Source of the DNA: Sphingobacterium oryzagri
GTDB lineage: Bacteria > Bacteroidota > Bacteroidia > Sphingobacteriales > Sphingobacteriaceae
Direction of reading: 5' to 3'
DNA: 64,000 nt
Assembly: GCF_028736175.1 (NCBI RefSeq)
Contig: NZ_CP117880.1
Coordinates: 2,976,001-3,040,000, forward strand
Under the pieces are notes generated by a model, which worked only from the letters and a program-made list of their open reading frames with translations, had not been told where the DNA came from and ran no database searches. Below are positions 43,093 through 51,848 of the stretch, piece after piece. A program made the position numbers and the translations under genes. Position 1 is the first letter of the stretch, and each line of letters opens with the position of its first letter.

Positions 43093-44232
43093 CTATTGAC
43101 TCTCGCACCAATCCAATAGTGGTGTATATAGATCTTCAATTTTTGCGTATTTGCCACTCTCATATAGGTCTAGTAATTTCTGATTGAATTCTAATGCTTT
43201 TGGAAAACCTTTCAAAATCATTCGATCGTTCACATGATTCACCATTTTATGGAAAAGATCTTGATCGCCCTTTATCTTATCATAAGAATAAAGGATAAAT
43301 AATCCCCATGTTAGATATTCATCAAAAACTTTTAAGGCATTTGGATAATGTTCAACAGTCTTATTACTAATGTCTACCCATTTTGAACGATTACTAAATA
43401 TTAAATTCAATCGGTTTAAATAGCGATCACTTACTGGGCCTACATAGTTATGGTCAATTTCCGTAAAAATTATCCTTACATTCATGAAATTTTGATACTT
43501 TTCACCCCAATCATTATTCTTATAAATGGTTGGTATAAAAAGTAACATTTCCTTAAAACCCTCATCAGTAAATGTGTGCGTCGCATTCATCCCAGCTATT
43601 AAAGGGGACGTAAGTATGCGGTAACTATTTATTTTATAATCAAATCGGTTTTCTAACCACTCCTTTTGCTCGTCAACGGTTGCGTAGCTCTCATACTCAG
43701 CTTTTAATTTGTCGTAATACTTTTGGTTATCATCGTAAAATTTTCGATAACTTGATTTTGTCACAAATTCTTCTAAACCTGTAAGGTGTGTGATTATAGG
43801 ATTAACAGCGATTTCATAATTACCTATTCCTTTGCCCGGAAAATTATAAATGTTGGTAGGGATTAGCTTATTATTATCGAACTTAAAGCCATATGCATTT
43901 GCTGATAGCAGAAAATAGTTCACAAGACTTTCTCGAAGTAACTTATCAAATTCTTTTACAACGCGCAGTTCTGCAAATGGTGAAAAATGTGTTTGGACGC
44001 TGTCATAATAACTGGATTCATGTTTCACCATATTAGGATTCTCTTTGGCAAAATCTGTTAATGACAGTATGATGTAGATAAGTTCTTGAGATTCATTAAT
44101 TTCTATAGTTGTTTTCCCATCATTTCGTTCAATATATTCCTTATTAAAAACAACGTCCTTTTTTTGAGAAAATAGATGGTTTGATAAGATTAAGAGTACG
44201 GCCGTGACAGCTATTTGTATTCGAATATTCAT
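43093..44232 (-). CDS. Hypothetical exported protein, DUF4932-like (379 aa)
   Basis: Starting at the ATG at 44232 gives a signal peptide MNIRIQIAVTAVLLILSNHLFSQ. The mature part begins with the pattern TTIEINESQELIYIILSLTD and continues with helical segments and the stretch RIIFTEIDHNYVGP, which sits where DUF4932 proteins carry a metalloprotease-like HExxH motif. Here only E and H remain (EIDHNY), so peptidase activity is doubtful. Monocistronic. Assignment to DUF4932 is from the overall pattern and is tentative. Confidence 0.6.
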   Translation of the reverse strand: MNIRIQIAVTAVLLILSNHLFSQKKDVVFNKEYIERNDGKTTIEINESQELIYIILSLTDFAKENPNMVKHESSYYDSVQTHFSPFAELRVVKEFDKLLRESLVNYFLLSANAYGFKFDNNKLIPTNIYNFPGKGIGNYEIAVNPIITHLTGLEEFVTKSSYRKFYDDNQKYYDKLKAEYESYATVDEQKEWLENRFDYKINSYRILTSPLIAGMNATHTFTDEGFKEMLLFIPTIYKNNDWGEKYQNFMNVRIIFTEIDHNYVGPVSDRYLNRLNLIFSNRSKWVDISNKTVEHYPNALKVFDEYLTWGLFILYSYDKIKGDQDLFHKMVNHVNDRMILKGFPKALEFNQKLLDLYESGKYAKIEDLYTPLLDWCESQ

Positions 44233-44345
44233 AATGAGGGTAAAGATAATCAAAATGCTATTGATGGAATCTTAAACAAATATAATAGTTTGATATCTAC
44301 ATTTAATTGTGCAAATTCTCGATATGTAAAATTTATTCAAATTCA

Positions 44346-44360
44346 TTCGTTTTGTGAGAC
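44346..44360 (+). repeat. 15-mer motif, copy 11
   Basis: An exact TTCGTTTTGTGAGAC in the divergent spacer between the 43093 and 44437 genes. Confidence 0.85.
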
Positions 44361-44436
44361 ATTCTATACATCAAAAATATCCTGATAGCATCAATAATTT
44401 GGTTTTAAAATTGCTAGTGTCTGCGAAACTGTTTGT

Positions 44437-45483
44437 ATGAAATACCATACCCCCTATCTATTATTTTGCAGCGTACTTTTGCTTTGCTTGTCCTGCAAGA
44501 AGGATTCAGATAATAACCATGACTTCGATATCGATAGCAGATTACATATCGTAGGAAGGGAGGATTATGTGGCAACATATTGGCATGCCGGTAACGTATA
44601 TCGTCTTGGCAAATCCCAAGTTTCCTCGGACGCGAATAGCCTGTATATATCAGGCAATGATGTCTACATCGTAGGGTATGAAATGAGTTCGAGGGGAAAG
44701 TACACCGCTATGCTTTGGAAAAATAATTTACCAAATTGGCTAACAGATGGCAATGAAGACGCTATGGCCAACGGTGTGGCAGTTGTTAATTCCGATGTGT
44801 ATGTGGTAGGACAGCGTAAATTGCCTAATAATGATAATTGGATAGCAACGTTATGGAAAAATGGTGAACCGATATCATTAAGTGATCCAACTATTACAAA
44901 TGCGAATGCATATGATATTGCCGTTGTAGGAACAGATGTCTATGTTATTGGAGAAAGCCGAATCTTATCTGATCTATCTAGTAAACATGTATATTGGAAA
45001 AATGGCGAATTATCATATCTATCCAATAACGAGGTTGGATCAGGAAACCAGTCGATAACTAGTTCCGGCAATCAGGTATACATGATGTGGTGTGGTGCCT
45101 ACAACTCGTTTGGTGATTCAAGAGTATATTACAGAGATTTAGTTGGATCTGCAAAGCTGTTAACGGATTCACCGGATGATACAAGAGGTGAAGACATTAA
45201 GGTGAACGGCACAGATATTTACATAGCCGGTTGGATCAGTAATGCCCAAAAAAATCTACAGGCAGCCTATTGGAAGAATGGTAATCAGACACTAGTTGGT
45301 CCTGAAAATGCAAGCAGCTTTGGAATGGCTATTGCTCTTTCCGGAAACGACATCTTTGTGGCAGGATATGTTTCAGTAGCTGATAAGCGAAGCAGAGCAG
45401 TATATTGGAAAAATGGGGATATAACATATTTAAGTGATGGTCAGTATGATGCACTGGTACGACGGATATGGATAACTCCGTAA
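44437..45483 (+). CDS. Lipoprotein with beta-propeller-like YWKNG repeats
   Basis: A 348-residue protein with lipobox LLLCLSC (Cys near residue 20). The rest is built of about seven repeats of some 45 residues with the pattern (Y/L)WKNG...LSD, then A..I.V.G.DVY(V/I)(V/A)G: VYIVGYEMSSRGKYTAMLWK, VYVVGQRKLPNNDNWIATLW, VYVIGESRILSDLSSKHVYW, IYIAGWISNAQKNLQAAYWK and IFVAGYVSVADKRSRAVYWK. Such repeats form a beta-propeller, here held at the cell surface or in the periplasm. Ligand unknown. Confidence 0.75.
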   Translation: MKYHTPYLLFCSVLLLCLSCKKDSDNNHDFDIDSRLHIVGREDYVATYWHAGNVYRLGKSQVSSDANSLYISGNDVYIVGYEMSSRGKYTAMLWKNNLPNWLTDGNEDAMANGVAVVNSDVYVVGQRKLPNNDNWIATLWKNGEPISLSDPTITNANAYDIAVVGTDVYVIGESRILSDLSSKHVYWKNGELSYLSNNEVGSGNQSITSSGNQVYMMWCGAYNSFGDSRVYYRDLVGSAKLLTDSPDDTRGEDIKVNGTDIYIAGWISNAQKNLQAAYWKNGNQTLVGPENASSFGMAIALSGNDIFVAGYVSVADKRSRAVYWKNGDITYLSDGQYDALVRRIWITP

Positions 45484-45529
45484 AATTAAATGGTTTATTT
45501 TATGAAGGCCTATTATGAAATTGCCAGGG

Positions 45530-45715
45530 TTAAGATTTTGGCCCGGTAATCTTCGATAGTAGTTTAATAAAGTGCTTTCTTAGTGAAATTACTTTTCCAA
45601 ACGGGAAGCTTTTTTCAAATGTCCGTTGCATATGACGTTCGGAAGTTACGCCAACTGAACCTTCTGATGGAACATTTTCTACTGTAAAATTAGGTCTATA
45701 GTATTTCTTTTTCAT
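45530..45715 (-). CDS. Small MKKKY..P peptide with basic tail (61 aa)
   Basis: From the ATG at 45715: MKKKYYRPNFTVENVPSEGS, then VGVTSERH and a basic tail LRKHFIKLLSKITGPK. It is a paralogue of 28370-28552 (same MKKKY, Pro8, PSEG, TS and basic end). It converges on the propeller lipoprotein gene, leaving 47 nt between stops. It stands alone on its strand. Role unknown. Confidence 0.55.
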   Translation of the reverse strand: MKKKYYRPNFTVENVPSEGSVGVTSERHMQRTFEKSFPFGKVISLRKHFIKLLSKITGPKS

Positions 45716-45955
45716 TAAGAGATCTGGTTTGATACCGAACTGACCAAGTGCGAGAATGGCTGAAAATTCCACTTAGTGTACAAACCGGTACCGGTCTTTT
45801 CAGCAAGTGTGAAGCTATAACATTTCATTAGGATTTGGTATGTAAATGATTATTTGGTATGAAAGTTTAGGGTGTGGTATTTGATGACGAGTACCTTATT
45901 ATTAACTCAACTCTTTGGGCAACTATTTCATCTATAACTGTGTGGATGATTCCAT

Positions 45956-46309
45956 TTAGGCCAATATTGTCCTTATTTTGGAGAGAAAATTGTCGATATC
46001 AAATGGTTTGCTGATAAATGAATCGGGCGAACATTGCGCTTGAATAGAAGTTGGATTTGCATGTGCACTCATCATCATTATGGGAACATCTGGATTTCCA
46101 TCATGCCTAATTTCATTACAAAGATCGATCCCTGAACCATCGGGCAGTCTTACGTCGAAAATATAGAGATCAGGAACAACCAAAAGATCCCTGTTTTTAA
46201 ACTTCTCTACATCGGCGAATGATTTGAAACTATAGTCTTCACTATCAAGTAGTATCTCCAATACTTCCCTTATACCCTCATCATCCTCTACTATATATAT
46301 CATTCTCAT
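45956..46309 (-). CDS. Single-domain response regulator
   Basis: 117 residues from the ATG at 46309, which follows a GGAGG ribosome site. It has IYIVEDDEGIRE (acidic pair), VPDLYIFDVRLPDGSG (phosphoacceptor Asp), MMMSAHANPTS and FISKPFDIDN (Lys). It is a receiver without output domain, 64 nt downstream of the three-PAS histidine kinase on the same strand. That makes the pair a likely two-component phosphorelay whose target is elsewhere. Confidence 0.92.
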   Translation of the reverse strand: MRMIYIVEDDEGIREVLEILLDSEDYSFKSFADVEKFKNRDLLVVPDLYIFDVRLPDGSGIDLCNEIRHDGNPDVPIMMMSAHANPTSIQAQCSPDSFISKPFDIDNFLSKIRTILA

Positions 46310-46373
46310 AAACCTCCAACCATATAATAACAACTAATTAGCGGTTTAGTTTTCAGGAATTTGCAGATAGATA

Positions 46374-48575
46374 TTAACTCATATTTTGTTGATGCGAAGC
46401 CTGTGTAGGTAACGTAAACCAAAACTCACTCCCTTTGCCAAGCTCGCTTTCCACCCCGATCCTACCGCCATGATTTTTGATAATTTCCGCACTTATATAG
46501 AGTCCAAGACCAAGTCCTGTAAACTTTTTCCCTTCGTAATTAGTGCGGTAATATCGCTCAAAAAGATGGCTGAGCTTTTCTTTCGGTATGCCGGGCCCAG
46601 AGTCCTTGACGGAGATTTTAGTTTCTTCAGAACTAATCTGGGTGACATCTAGCACAATTTCCTTAGAATCCGGCGCATACTTTATAGCATTGGATATGAA
46701 GTTTACCAATACCTGCCCTATCTGCTGGCTATCGGCATATACGCTTAGCATCTTTTCACCACTCAAGGTTATATGCTGTTCAGAATCGCTTGCTATATGG
46801 GCACAACATTCGGTGAAGAGATCATTTATCAAAACTATTGATCTGTCCATCTTCATCTGCCCCTGCTCCAGCCGGCTGGTATCCAGTAGATCGTGGATTA
46901 AACGGGAAAGATTGCCCAAGCTGCTTAGCGCCTGGGATATCAGCTTACTTCTGGATTCCTCAGGCAGCCTATCGTGCGCCCTTTCCAATAACTGCAAAGA
47001 TGCTTTTAATGAGGTAACGGGATTTTTTAGCTCGTGGCTGGCAATGCTTATAAAATCATCTTTTCCCTGTAATATCATTCGCCTTGAGGTTACATCCATA
47101 AAGGTGCCGATACCGCCCGTTAATTTTCCACCCTCATCAAAAATCGGTGCAGCGTTGATCGAGATATACTGGCGATCTCCATGGGGCGGCTGAACACCAA
47201 TTTCCATATCAAATACGCGGTTTCCAGTGGTCATCATGATGGTCATGGGATGTTCCTGGTGTGGAAGAGGAGAGCCATCCAGACGCAGGTTCTGCCATCG
47301 CGGATCATTGTATGTTCGATCTTCAATATCGCTCAGGGTTAATCCCAGAATCTGTTGAGCCATAGGGTTGGCATACACCAGCTGTCCGGTATGGTCAACA
47401 ATTCCTACACCTTCGGCCATTGTTTCCAGTATTCCCTGTAGTCTTTTTTCGCTATTCCTAAGTGTTTCTTCCAGCTGAGCTTTCTGACGAATAGTCTCTT
47501 CCCGGTCACGAATGGCCAACACCTGAGCGGTTACTTCCACGGCAACATCGATTACGCCGGTTACTTTTCCATCTTCGATAAATGGCGTGAAATTGAAATT
47601 AAAAAAGCCTTCGCGAAGCTGGCCACCACGCAATAGTTTGACAGGACTTGATATTTCCTCACGCGATTCGCCATACTCGAAGGTTTCTTTTAGCAAATCT
47701 CCTGCAAGCTGCCCGTTAAGTTCTGGTATTTGTTCTAACAGAGGCTTTCCAATAATGCTCTGGTCCCGTCCCAGAATATTCAGCATAGTGGAATTGATTT
47801 TTTCAATAATAAAATCTTCTCCTTTGGTCAGCAGTATGGCCACGGGCGCCTGGGCAATCAGGTTTTGAAACCCTTGCTCACTGTCAGCCAATCTGTTATT
47901 TAGGTCCTGTATCGCATCATTGATAGATTTAAGCTCGCCTACATTATGGATCAAGTGATCATTAGCTATATTTAATCTATCATTTGAAGTCTTGTATTCT
48001 TTATTGGCCGTACCTAAATTTTTGTTGGTCTGGGTAAGTTTGGTATTGATTTCATTTATGGCATGGTTGTATTCGTCCAATTGTTCATTGGTCGTCATGT
48101 ATTCTTCATTAAGAGTGGCGAGTTCTTCGTTCATTGCCTGCAATTCTTCCCTGATATTTTCTTCACTGGCCTGCCTTTCGGCAACCTGCTCACGGGCGAG
48201 TTTACGATCAGTAACGTCAGTCGCAGTATGCAATAGGGCATAGGTAACCCCGTTCTGATCTTTCAGCGGTTTATACTCAAAGTCAAAATAACGCGGGCTA
48301 AGGATGCCATCTATCAAGATGTTTGCCAGTACCTCCTCTCCCGAGAAAGCTTCACCTGTTTTCCAAACATTCCGAAGCAAACCCTCAAATCCCTGCTCAA
48401 TATATTCAGGGAATATATCGCCCAATCTTTGTCCGTCGAGGTTATCCGTTCGGCTCCAGATCTTCAGCATATTTTTGTTTGCTATGGCAATATTGAGGTC
48501 TTCACCGTCATATACTGCTACAGCATTGGGCATCTCAGATATTACATGCAACAAACCATTTAAACTTACATTCAT
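46374..48575 (-). CDS. Three-PAS sensor histidine kinase with coiled coil
   Basis: 733 residues from the ATG at 48575 (MNVSLNGLLHVISE). Order: PAS (1-130, ending HTATDVTDRKLA), a long coiled coil (about 135-225; ELQAMNEELATLNEEYMTTN), PAS (230-345), PAS/PAC (370-500, ending GGIGTFMDVTSRR), then HisKA with the phosphoacceptor in IASHELKNPVTSLKA near residue 510, and HATPase with NFISNAIKYA, DSGPGIP and GLGLGLYISAEII. There is no membrane segment, so it senses a cytoplasmic signal. The adjacent receiver gene is its likely partner. Confidence 0.93.
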   Translation of the reverse strand: MNVSLNGLLHVISEMPNAVAVYDGEDLNIAIANKNMLKIWSRTDNLDGQRLGDIFPEYIEQGFEGLLRNVWKTGEAFSGEEVLANILIDGILSPRYFDFEYKPLKDQNGVTYALLHTATDVTDRKLAREQVAERQASEENIREELQAMNEELATLNEEYMTTNEQLDEYNHAINEINTKLTQTNKNLGTANKEYKTSNDRLNIANDHLIHNVGELKSINDAIQDLNNRLADSEQGFQNLIAQAPVAILLTKGEDFIIEKINSTMLNILGRDQSIIGKPLLEQIPELNGQLAGDLLKETFEYGESREEISSPVKLLRGGQLREGFFNFNFTPFIEDGKVTGVIDVAVEVTAQVLAIRDREETIRQKAQLEETLRNSEKRLQGILETMAEGVGIVDHTGQLVYANPMAQQILGLTLSDIEDRTYNDPRWQNLRLDGSPLPHQEHPMTIMMTTGNRVFDMEIGVQPPHGDRQYISINAAPIFDEGGKLTGGIGTFMDVTSRRMILQGKDDFISIASHELKNPVTSLKASLQLLERAHDRLPEESRSKLISQALSSLGNLSRLIHDLLDTSRLEQGQMKMDRSIVLINDLFTECCAHIASDSEQHITLSGEKMLSVYADSQQIGQVLVNFISNAIKYAPDSKEIVLDVTQISSEETKISVKDSGPGIPKEKLSHLFERYYRTNYEGKKFTGLGLGLYISAEIIKNHGGRIGVESELGKGSEFWFTLPTQASHQQNMS

Positions 48576-48668
48576 ACACACGGATATAGTATGCAAAGGT
48601 AATGATGTTAAACTGCATTTTAAGAGTCATTTACAAACCTTCTGTAAGTAAAAAGATCACCAGATTGA

Positions 48669-48683
48669 CTCGTTTTGAGATTA
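48669..48683 (+). repeat. Degenerate 15-mer motif
   Basis: CTCGTTTTGAGATTA retains the CGTTTTGAGA core. It lies upstream of the kinase gene, near TTGGTTAG. Confidence 0.35.
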
Positions 48684-48751
48684 CTTTGATAGTAAATAGA
48701 CCATATCTGTTGGTTAGGGTCAGCTTGTTAGTATAATTGATTACTATTAAC

Positions 48752-48795
48752 ACACTATAGTGTACATACACCAATACACTAATACATCATCGTTT
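48752..48795 (+). repeat. CACTATAGTG repeat, copy 2
   Basis: CACTATAGTG then ACATACACCAATACAC and ACATCAT, matching 42601-42653 with a small deletion. Confidence 0.5.
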
Positions 48796-48843
48796 TCAAT
48801 TTGTATTATTTGATTCCTTAATGATGCAATCTGACCATTTTTT

Positions 48844-49281
48844 CTATTTAGAGTCGAAGGCCTGTAGAATCGCTATTGTTTTGGAATCGCGTTTACCTTC
48901 GAAGTACTTTTCAATAACTGCTGTAAAAAGTGTTTCGTTATCACTTACAGCTTCGAATAATGTCATACAAGATCGGAGCTTTAAAGAATCAACAGGGTCA
49001 AGTACGTCTTCTGCTGAACATTTTTGTAGATCCAAAAATGCCCTGGTTATCATTCGCAGATTAGTACCCAACACGGGGTGCTTCAAAAAAAACTTTGCTT
49101 CCATGCGATCCTTGATTGCATAATGTCTGGCCGTATCGCTACTTCCCAAACCGATGATTTGCGGAAATATGTACCACATCCAATGCGACCGCTTTTGCCC
49201 ATTTTGGATCTCTTGAAGTGCCTGTAAGTATACCAGATTCTGTGCTTTCAGAAACCTATCTAAGTCAACATCCATTTTCAT
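48844..49281 (-). CDS. DUF1810 family protein
   Basis: 145 residues from the ATG at 49281. It has the family motifs LDRFLKAQNLVYLQALQEI, SHWMWYIFPQIIGLGSS (the conserved HWMWYIFPQ block), ARHYAIKDRMEAKFFLKHPV and a C-terminal LFEAVSDNETLFTAVIEKYF. DUF1810 proteins are small helical cytoplasmic proteins of unknown function related to the YbiA-neighbouring group. Full length and intact. No operon partner. Confidence 0.92.
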   Translation of the reverse strand: MKMDVDLDRFLKAQNLVYLQALQEIQNGQKRSHWMWYIFPQIIGLGSSDTARHYAIKDRMEAKFFLKHPVLGTNLRMITRAFLDLQKCSAEDVLDPVDSLKLRSCMTLFEAVSDNETLFTAVIEKYFEGKRDSKTIAILQAFDSK

Positions 49282-49368
49282 ATCGTTTACCAACAAATTA
49301 CGGAATCATAACTAGGTATATGCACCAATTTTTATAAAATATTTTTATAGCGAATCTTCCATAATATC

Positions 49369-49383
49369 TACGTTTTGTGAGTA
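49369..49383 (+). repeat. 15-mer motif, copy 12
   Basis: TACGTTTTGTGAGTA keeps CGTTTTGTGAG; it lies in the divergent spacer between DUF1810 and the 76-aa gene. Confidence 0.55.
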
Positions 49384-49470
49384 TTATCTGGAACAGTACG
49401 GATCCCTATGATAAAGAACAAATTACGGATTAGTTTGTTATTATACTATAATCACTAAAAACAGAATGTT

Positions 49471-49701
49471 ATGGCACTAAATACACCAAACGAAGGAACT
49501 GCTACAAAAGCTATCGAAGAACAAACTTCAAAAATACCATCTGTGGTATTCCTGGGAGCAGCGGTTGCGGCAATGGGCGTTTCACTTACATTAAAGTGTT
49601 TGGGAAAAGATAAAAATGCATTGTTCGTTGGCCAGTGGGCCGCACCTTTTTTACTTTTAGGTATTTACAATAAAATTGTAAAAACCGAAGGACACGATTA
49701 A
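49471..49701 (+). CDS. Small membrane protein (76 aa)
   Basis: An intact ATG-started protein with two hydrophobic segments, VVFLGAAVAAMGVSLTLKCL and FVGQWAAPFLLLGIYNKIV, after a hydrophilic N-terminus (MALNTPNEGTATKAIEEQTS). The pattern is common for a family of short Bacteroidota inner-membrane proteins of unknown function. It is followed by its own terminator, so it is monocistronic. Confidence 0.75.
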   Translation: MALNTPNEGTATKAIEEQTSKIPSVVFLGAAVAAMGVSLTLKCLGKDKNALFVGQWAAPFLLLGIYNKIVKTEGHD

Positions 49702-50187
49702 TATATGATCACATAATCTGTTGCCTCAAAAGTAATTTTGGGGCTTTCTTGTTTTAAGGTAAAACCTGAATCAAAAATTTTTATAATTGCTGTCATTCAA
49801 CAGAGTAAGTTGGTTAATTGAATAGGATAAAAACCGCTTGTGCCATGATCAATGATATATCATGCTGTAACGCGTTCAGATTGCCTTAATTCCTAAGGTA
49901 TCCTATAAATTCGCTGTCCGGGACTATCCCTTAATATTTGAAATCACGTTTTGCTAACTCCGAATATTCAACAACTGTATATTATCAGGCTGTCAAACTT
50001 ATAACACAAGGGGCGTAGACCAGGCCACGCCAAATAATATCGGCTTACAATCGGTGCTATCCAGGTCTACGGTTTTAAGTGTCATCGGTAGATTGTTATA
50101 GTGGTCAAAAAAACGAAACCCATTGCCTGTAGACCTATTCCTGCTACCTGCAATGGGCTATGCGTCATTATGAACTATTCAGATTAT
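49702..50187. other. 486-nt spacer between convergent genes
   Basis: It holds a plus-strand terminator GCCTCAAAA/TTTTGGGGC (49723-49744) after the membrane protein gene and a minus-strand terminator CCCATTGC/GCAATGGG with seven Ts (50107-50157) after the AHSA1 gene. No gene is seen between them. Confidence 0.6.
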
Positions 50188-50634
50188 CTAGTCTTTTTCC
50201 ACAAAGTCCTTGAGCTCCTTTAGGGCATCGTCCCACCCTTGCGAGTGCGGATGAACGCCTTCTTCACTGGACTCGTTACTTTGGGTGACCGAGATTTCAG
50301 ATCCACCATCCGTGTCCCTAAACTCGACATCCAGTTTGTACAGGCCATCTTTAACCGGCGCATCGTTCAGGTACCAGTTCCATGAGTACAGCAGGTGTTT
50401 ACCCTGCTCAAACTTCTCGTACTCACTTTTGACCACCATATCATCATTGCTGTTCTCCCGATCCGAGAAATGATAGGCCACATCACGTGATCCTTCCGAC
50501 TGGTCCATCTTGGTCATTGTTTTGCCCAATGGTTTCCACCACTGCCTAAGCTGTTCAAAATCCGTCCATGCTGCAAAAACCTTGTCTGCCGAAGTATTAA
50601 AGGCCTGGGTCGCTGTAAGTTTATTTTCTGCCAT
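50188..50634 (-). CDS. AHSA1/SRPBCC domain protein
   Basis: A 148-residue START-like protein. The family opening is FNTSADKVFAAWTDFEQLRQ followed by WWKPLG, and later WNWYLNDAPV, LDVEFRDTDGGSEISVTQSN and the closing helix GWDDALKELKDFVEK. AHSA1-type proteins have a hydrophobic cavity for small ligands; none is suggested by context. Monocistronic with a strong terminator. Confidence 0.92.
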   Translation of the reverse strand: MAENKLTATQAFNTSADKVFAAWTDFEQLRQWWKPLGKTMTKMDQSEGSRDVAYHFSDRENSNDDMVVKSEYEKFEQGKHLLYSWNWYLNDAPVKDGLYKLDVEFRDTDGGSEISVTQSNESSEEGVHPHSQGWDDALKELKDFVEKD

Positions 50635-50728
50635 AATAATAGATGTATCTTTTTAAAAGTAAACACCATGCTTTTGGTATAGTTTCTTAATTATATCGTT
50701 TGAGAGTTAAAAAAGGTATTAAAATATA

Positions 50729-51799
50729 CTAAAATGCGTATCTGATCTGGCAGTAGGGTATTAATTCCCTGCAAAGATCTACCAGTTGACCCACGATCTC
50801 CCTTTTGATGTTATTCTTGTACCTCACATTTCGCTGACCGGTCTGGCTATATTTAACCTGCTGGATCTCTGGACGCCACAGTGCTTCTTCGGCCTTTGGG
50901 TGCCATAGCATGTTGACATCATGCAGGCCCTGGTTATGTGTCAAAAAAATGATCTCGGTAGAAAGTTGCTGTTTTGTTTTTTCGTTTATGGAATCGTTTA
51001 GCGCTATGAGCAAGTCCCGCCAGTCTTCCAGCCAGTTATCATAGTAGATAACCGGAGCAAATGACACGTTTACTTCGTAGCCTGCCGCGGCAAAATCGTT
51101 CATTGCTGCTATCCGCTCGCTTATCGGAGAAGTCCGCACGTCCACAAGCTTTGAGATCTTATGGGGCATCAAACTAAAGCGGATACGCGTTTTTTCCTGT
51201 GGGTCGTAGCCAAGCAGATCCCGGTTCACAAACTTGGTGGCAAAGGTCAGTTTGCCGTTGGGTATACGGGTGTACAGTTTTATAAGATCCTTAACGTTAT
51301 TGCATATTGTCGCATCAATGGAGCAGTCCCCGTTTTCACCGATCTCGTAGACCCAATATTTGGGGTCGATCTCATCGGAAGTGGGCTTGGTTCCCTGTCT
51401 TCCAGCATGGCGCTCCAAATAACCCATGATCTTTTCGATGTTGACAAAGGTGGTGATCGGGTTTGCATAACCCTTGCGACGGGGCACATAACAGTACGAA
51501 CAGGACATGGCGCAGCCATTTGATTGCGATGGGGCGATCCAGTGCGAACTTCTGCTATTGGGACGTGCCTGCAGCGCTTTTTTTGATCCCAATATCAATA
51601 CATTTTTCTTGTTCCAGAGCCAGTCCCCGGCAGATCCCGAGAAACCGAACAGCTCGGGAATATCATTGTGCGATCGTACTTCGATCCGCTTGGCATCCGG
51701 ATATTTGGCAAGGATCTCCCTGCCCCGGATAAAATCGTTTATATCTGCTTCATGGTATATCTCATGGATATCCAGCAGGTGATCAATATTTGAATGCAT
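50729..51799 (-). CDS. Spore photoproduct lyase family radical SAM protein
   Basis: 356 residues from the ATG at 51799 (MHSNIDHLLDIHEIYHEADI). The radical-SAM cluster is NGCAMSCSYCYVPR (C-x3-C-x2-C). Around it are the SPL-family features VLILGSKKALQARPNSRSSH, IGENGDCSIDATICNN and NVSFAPVIYYDNWLEDW, and a C-terminal end IPYCQIRYAF. The true SPL repairs thymine dimers of spores. Family members in non-sporulating bacteria have unproven but probably DNA-repair-related roles. It starts 50 nt downstream of the LOV-domain kinase gene and is probably co-transcribed with it. Confidence 0.88.
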   Translation of the reverse strand: MHSNIDHLLDIHEIYHEADINDFIRGREILAKYPDAKRIEVRSHNDIPELFGFSGSAGDWLWNKKNVLILGSKKALQARPNSRSSHWIAPSQSNGCAMSCSYCYVPRRKGYANPITTFVNIEKIMGYLERHAGRQGTKPTSDEIDPKYWVYEIGENGDCSIDATICNNVKDLIKLYTRIPNGKLTFATKFVNRDLLGYDPQEKTRIRFSLMPHKISKLVDVRTSPISERIAAMNDFAAAGYEVNVSFAPVIYYDNWLEDWRDLLIALNDSINEKTKQQLSTEIIFLTHNQGLHDVNMLWHPKAEEALWRPEIQQVKYSQTGQRNVRYKNNIKREIVGQLVDLCRELIPYCQIRYAF

Positions 51800-51848
51800 A
51801 GAAACTGTTCTGGATGTTGCGTTGTGCCTGTGATAGGCAATGCCAAAG

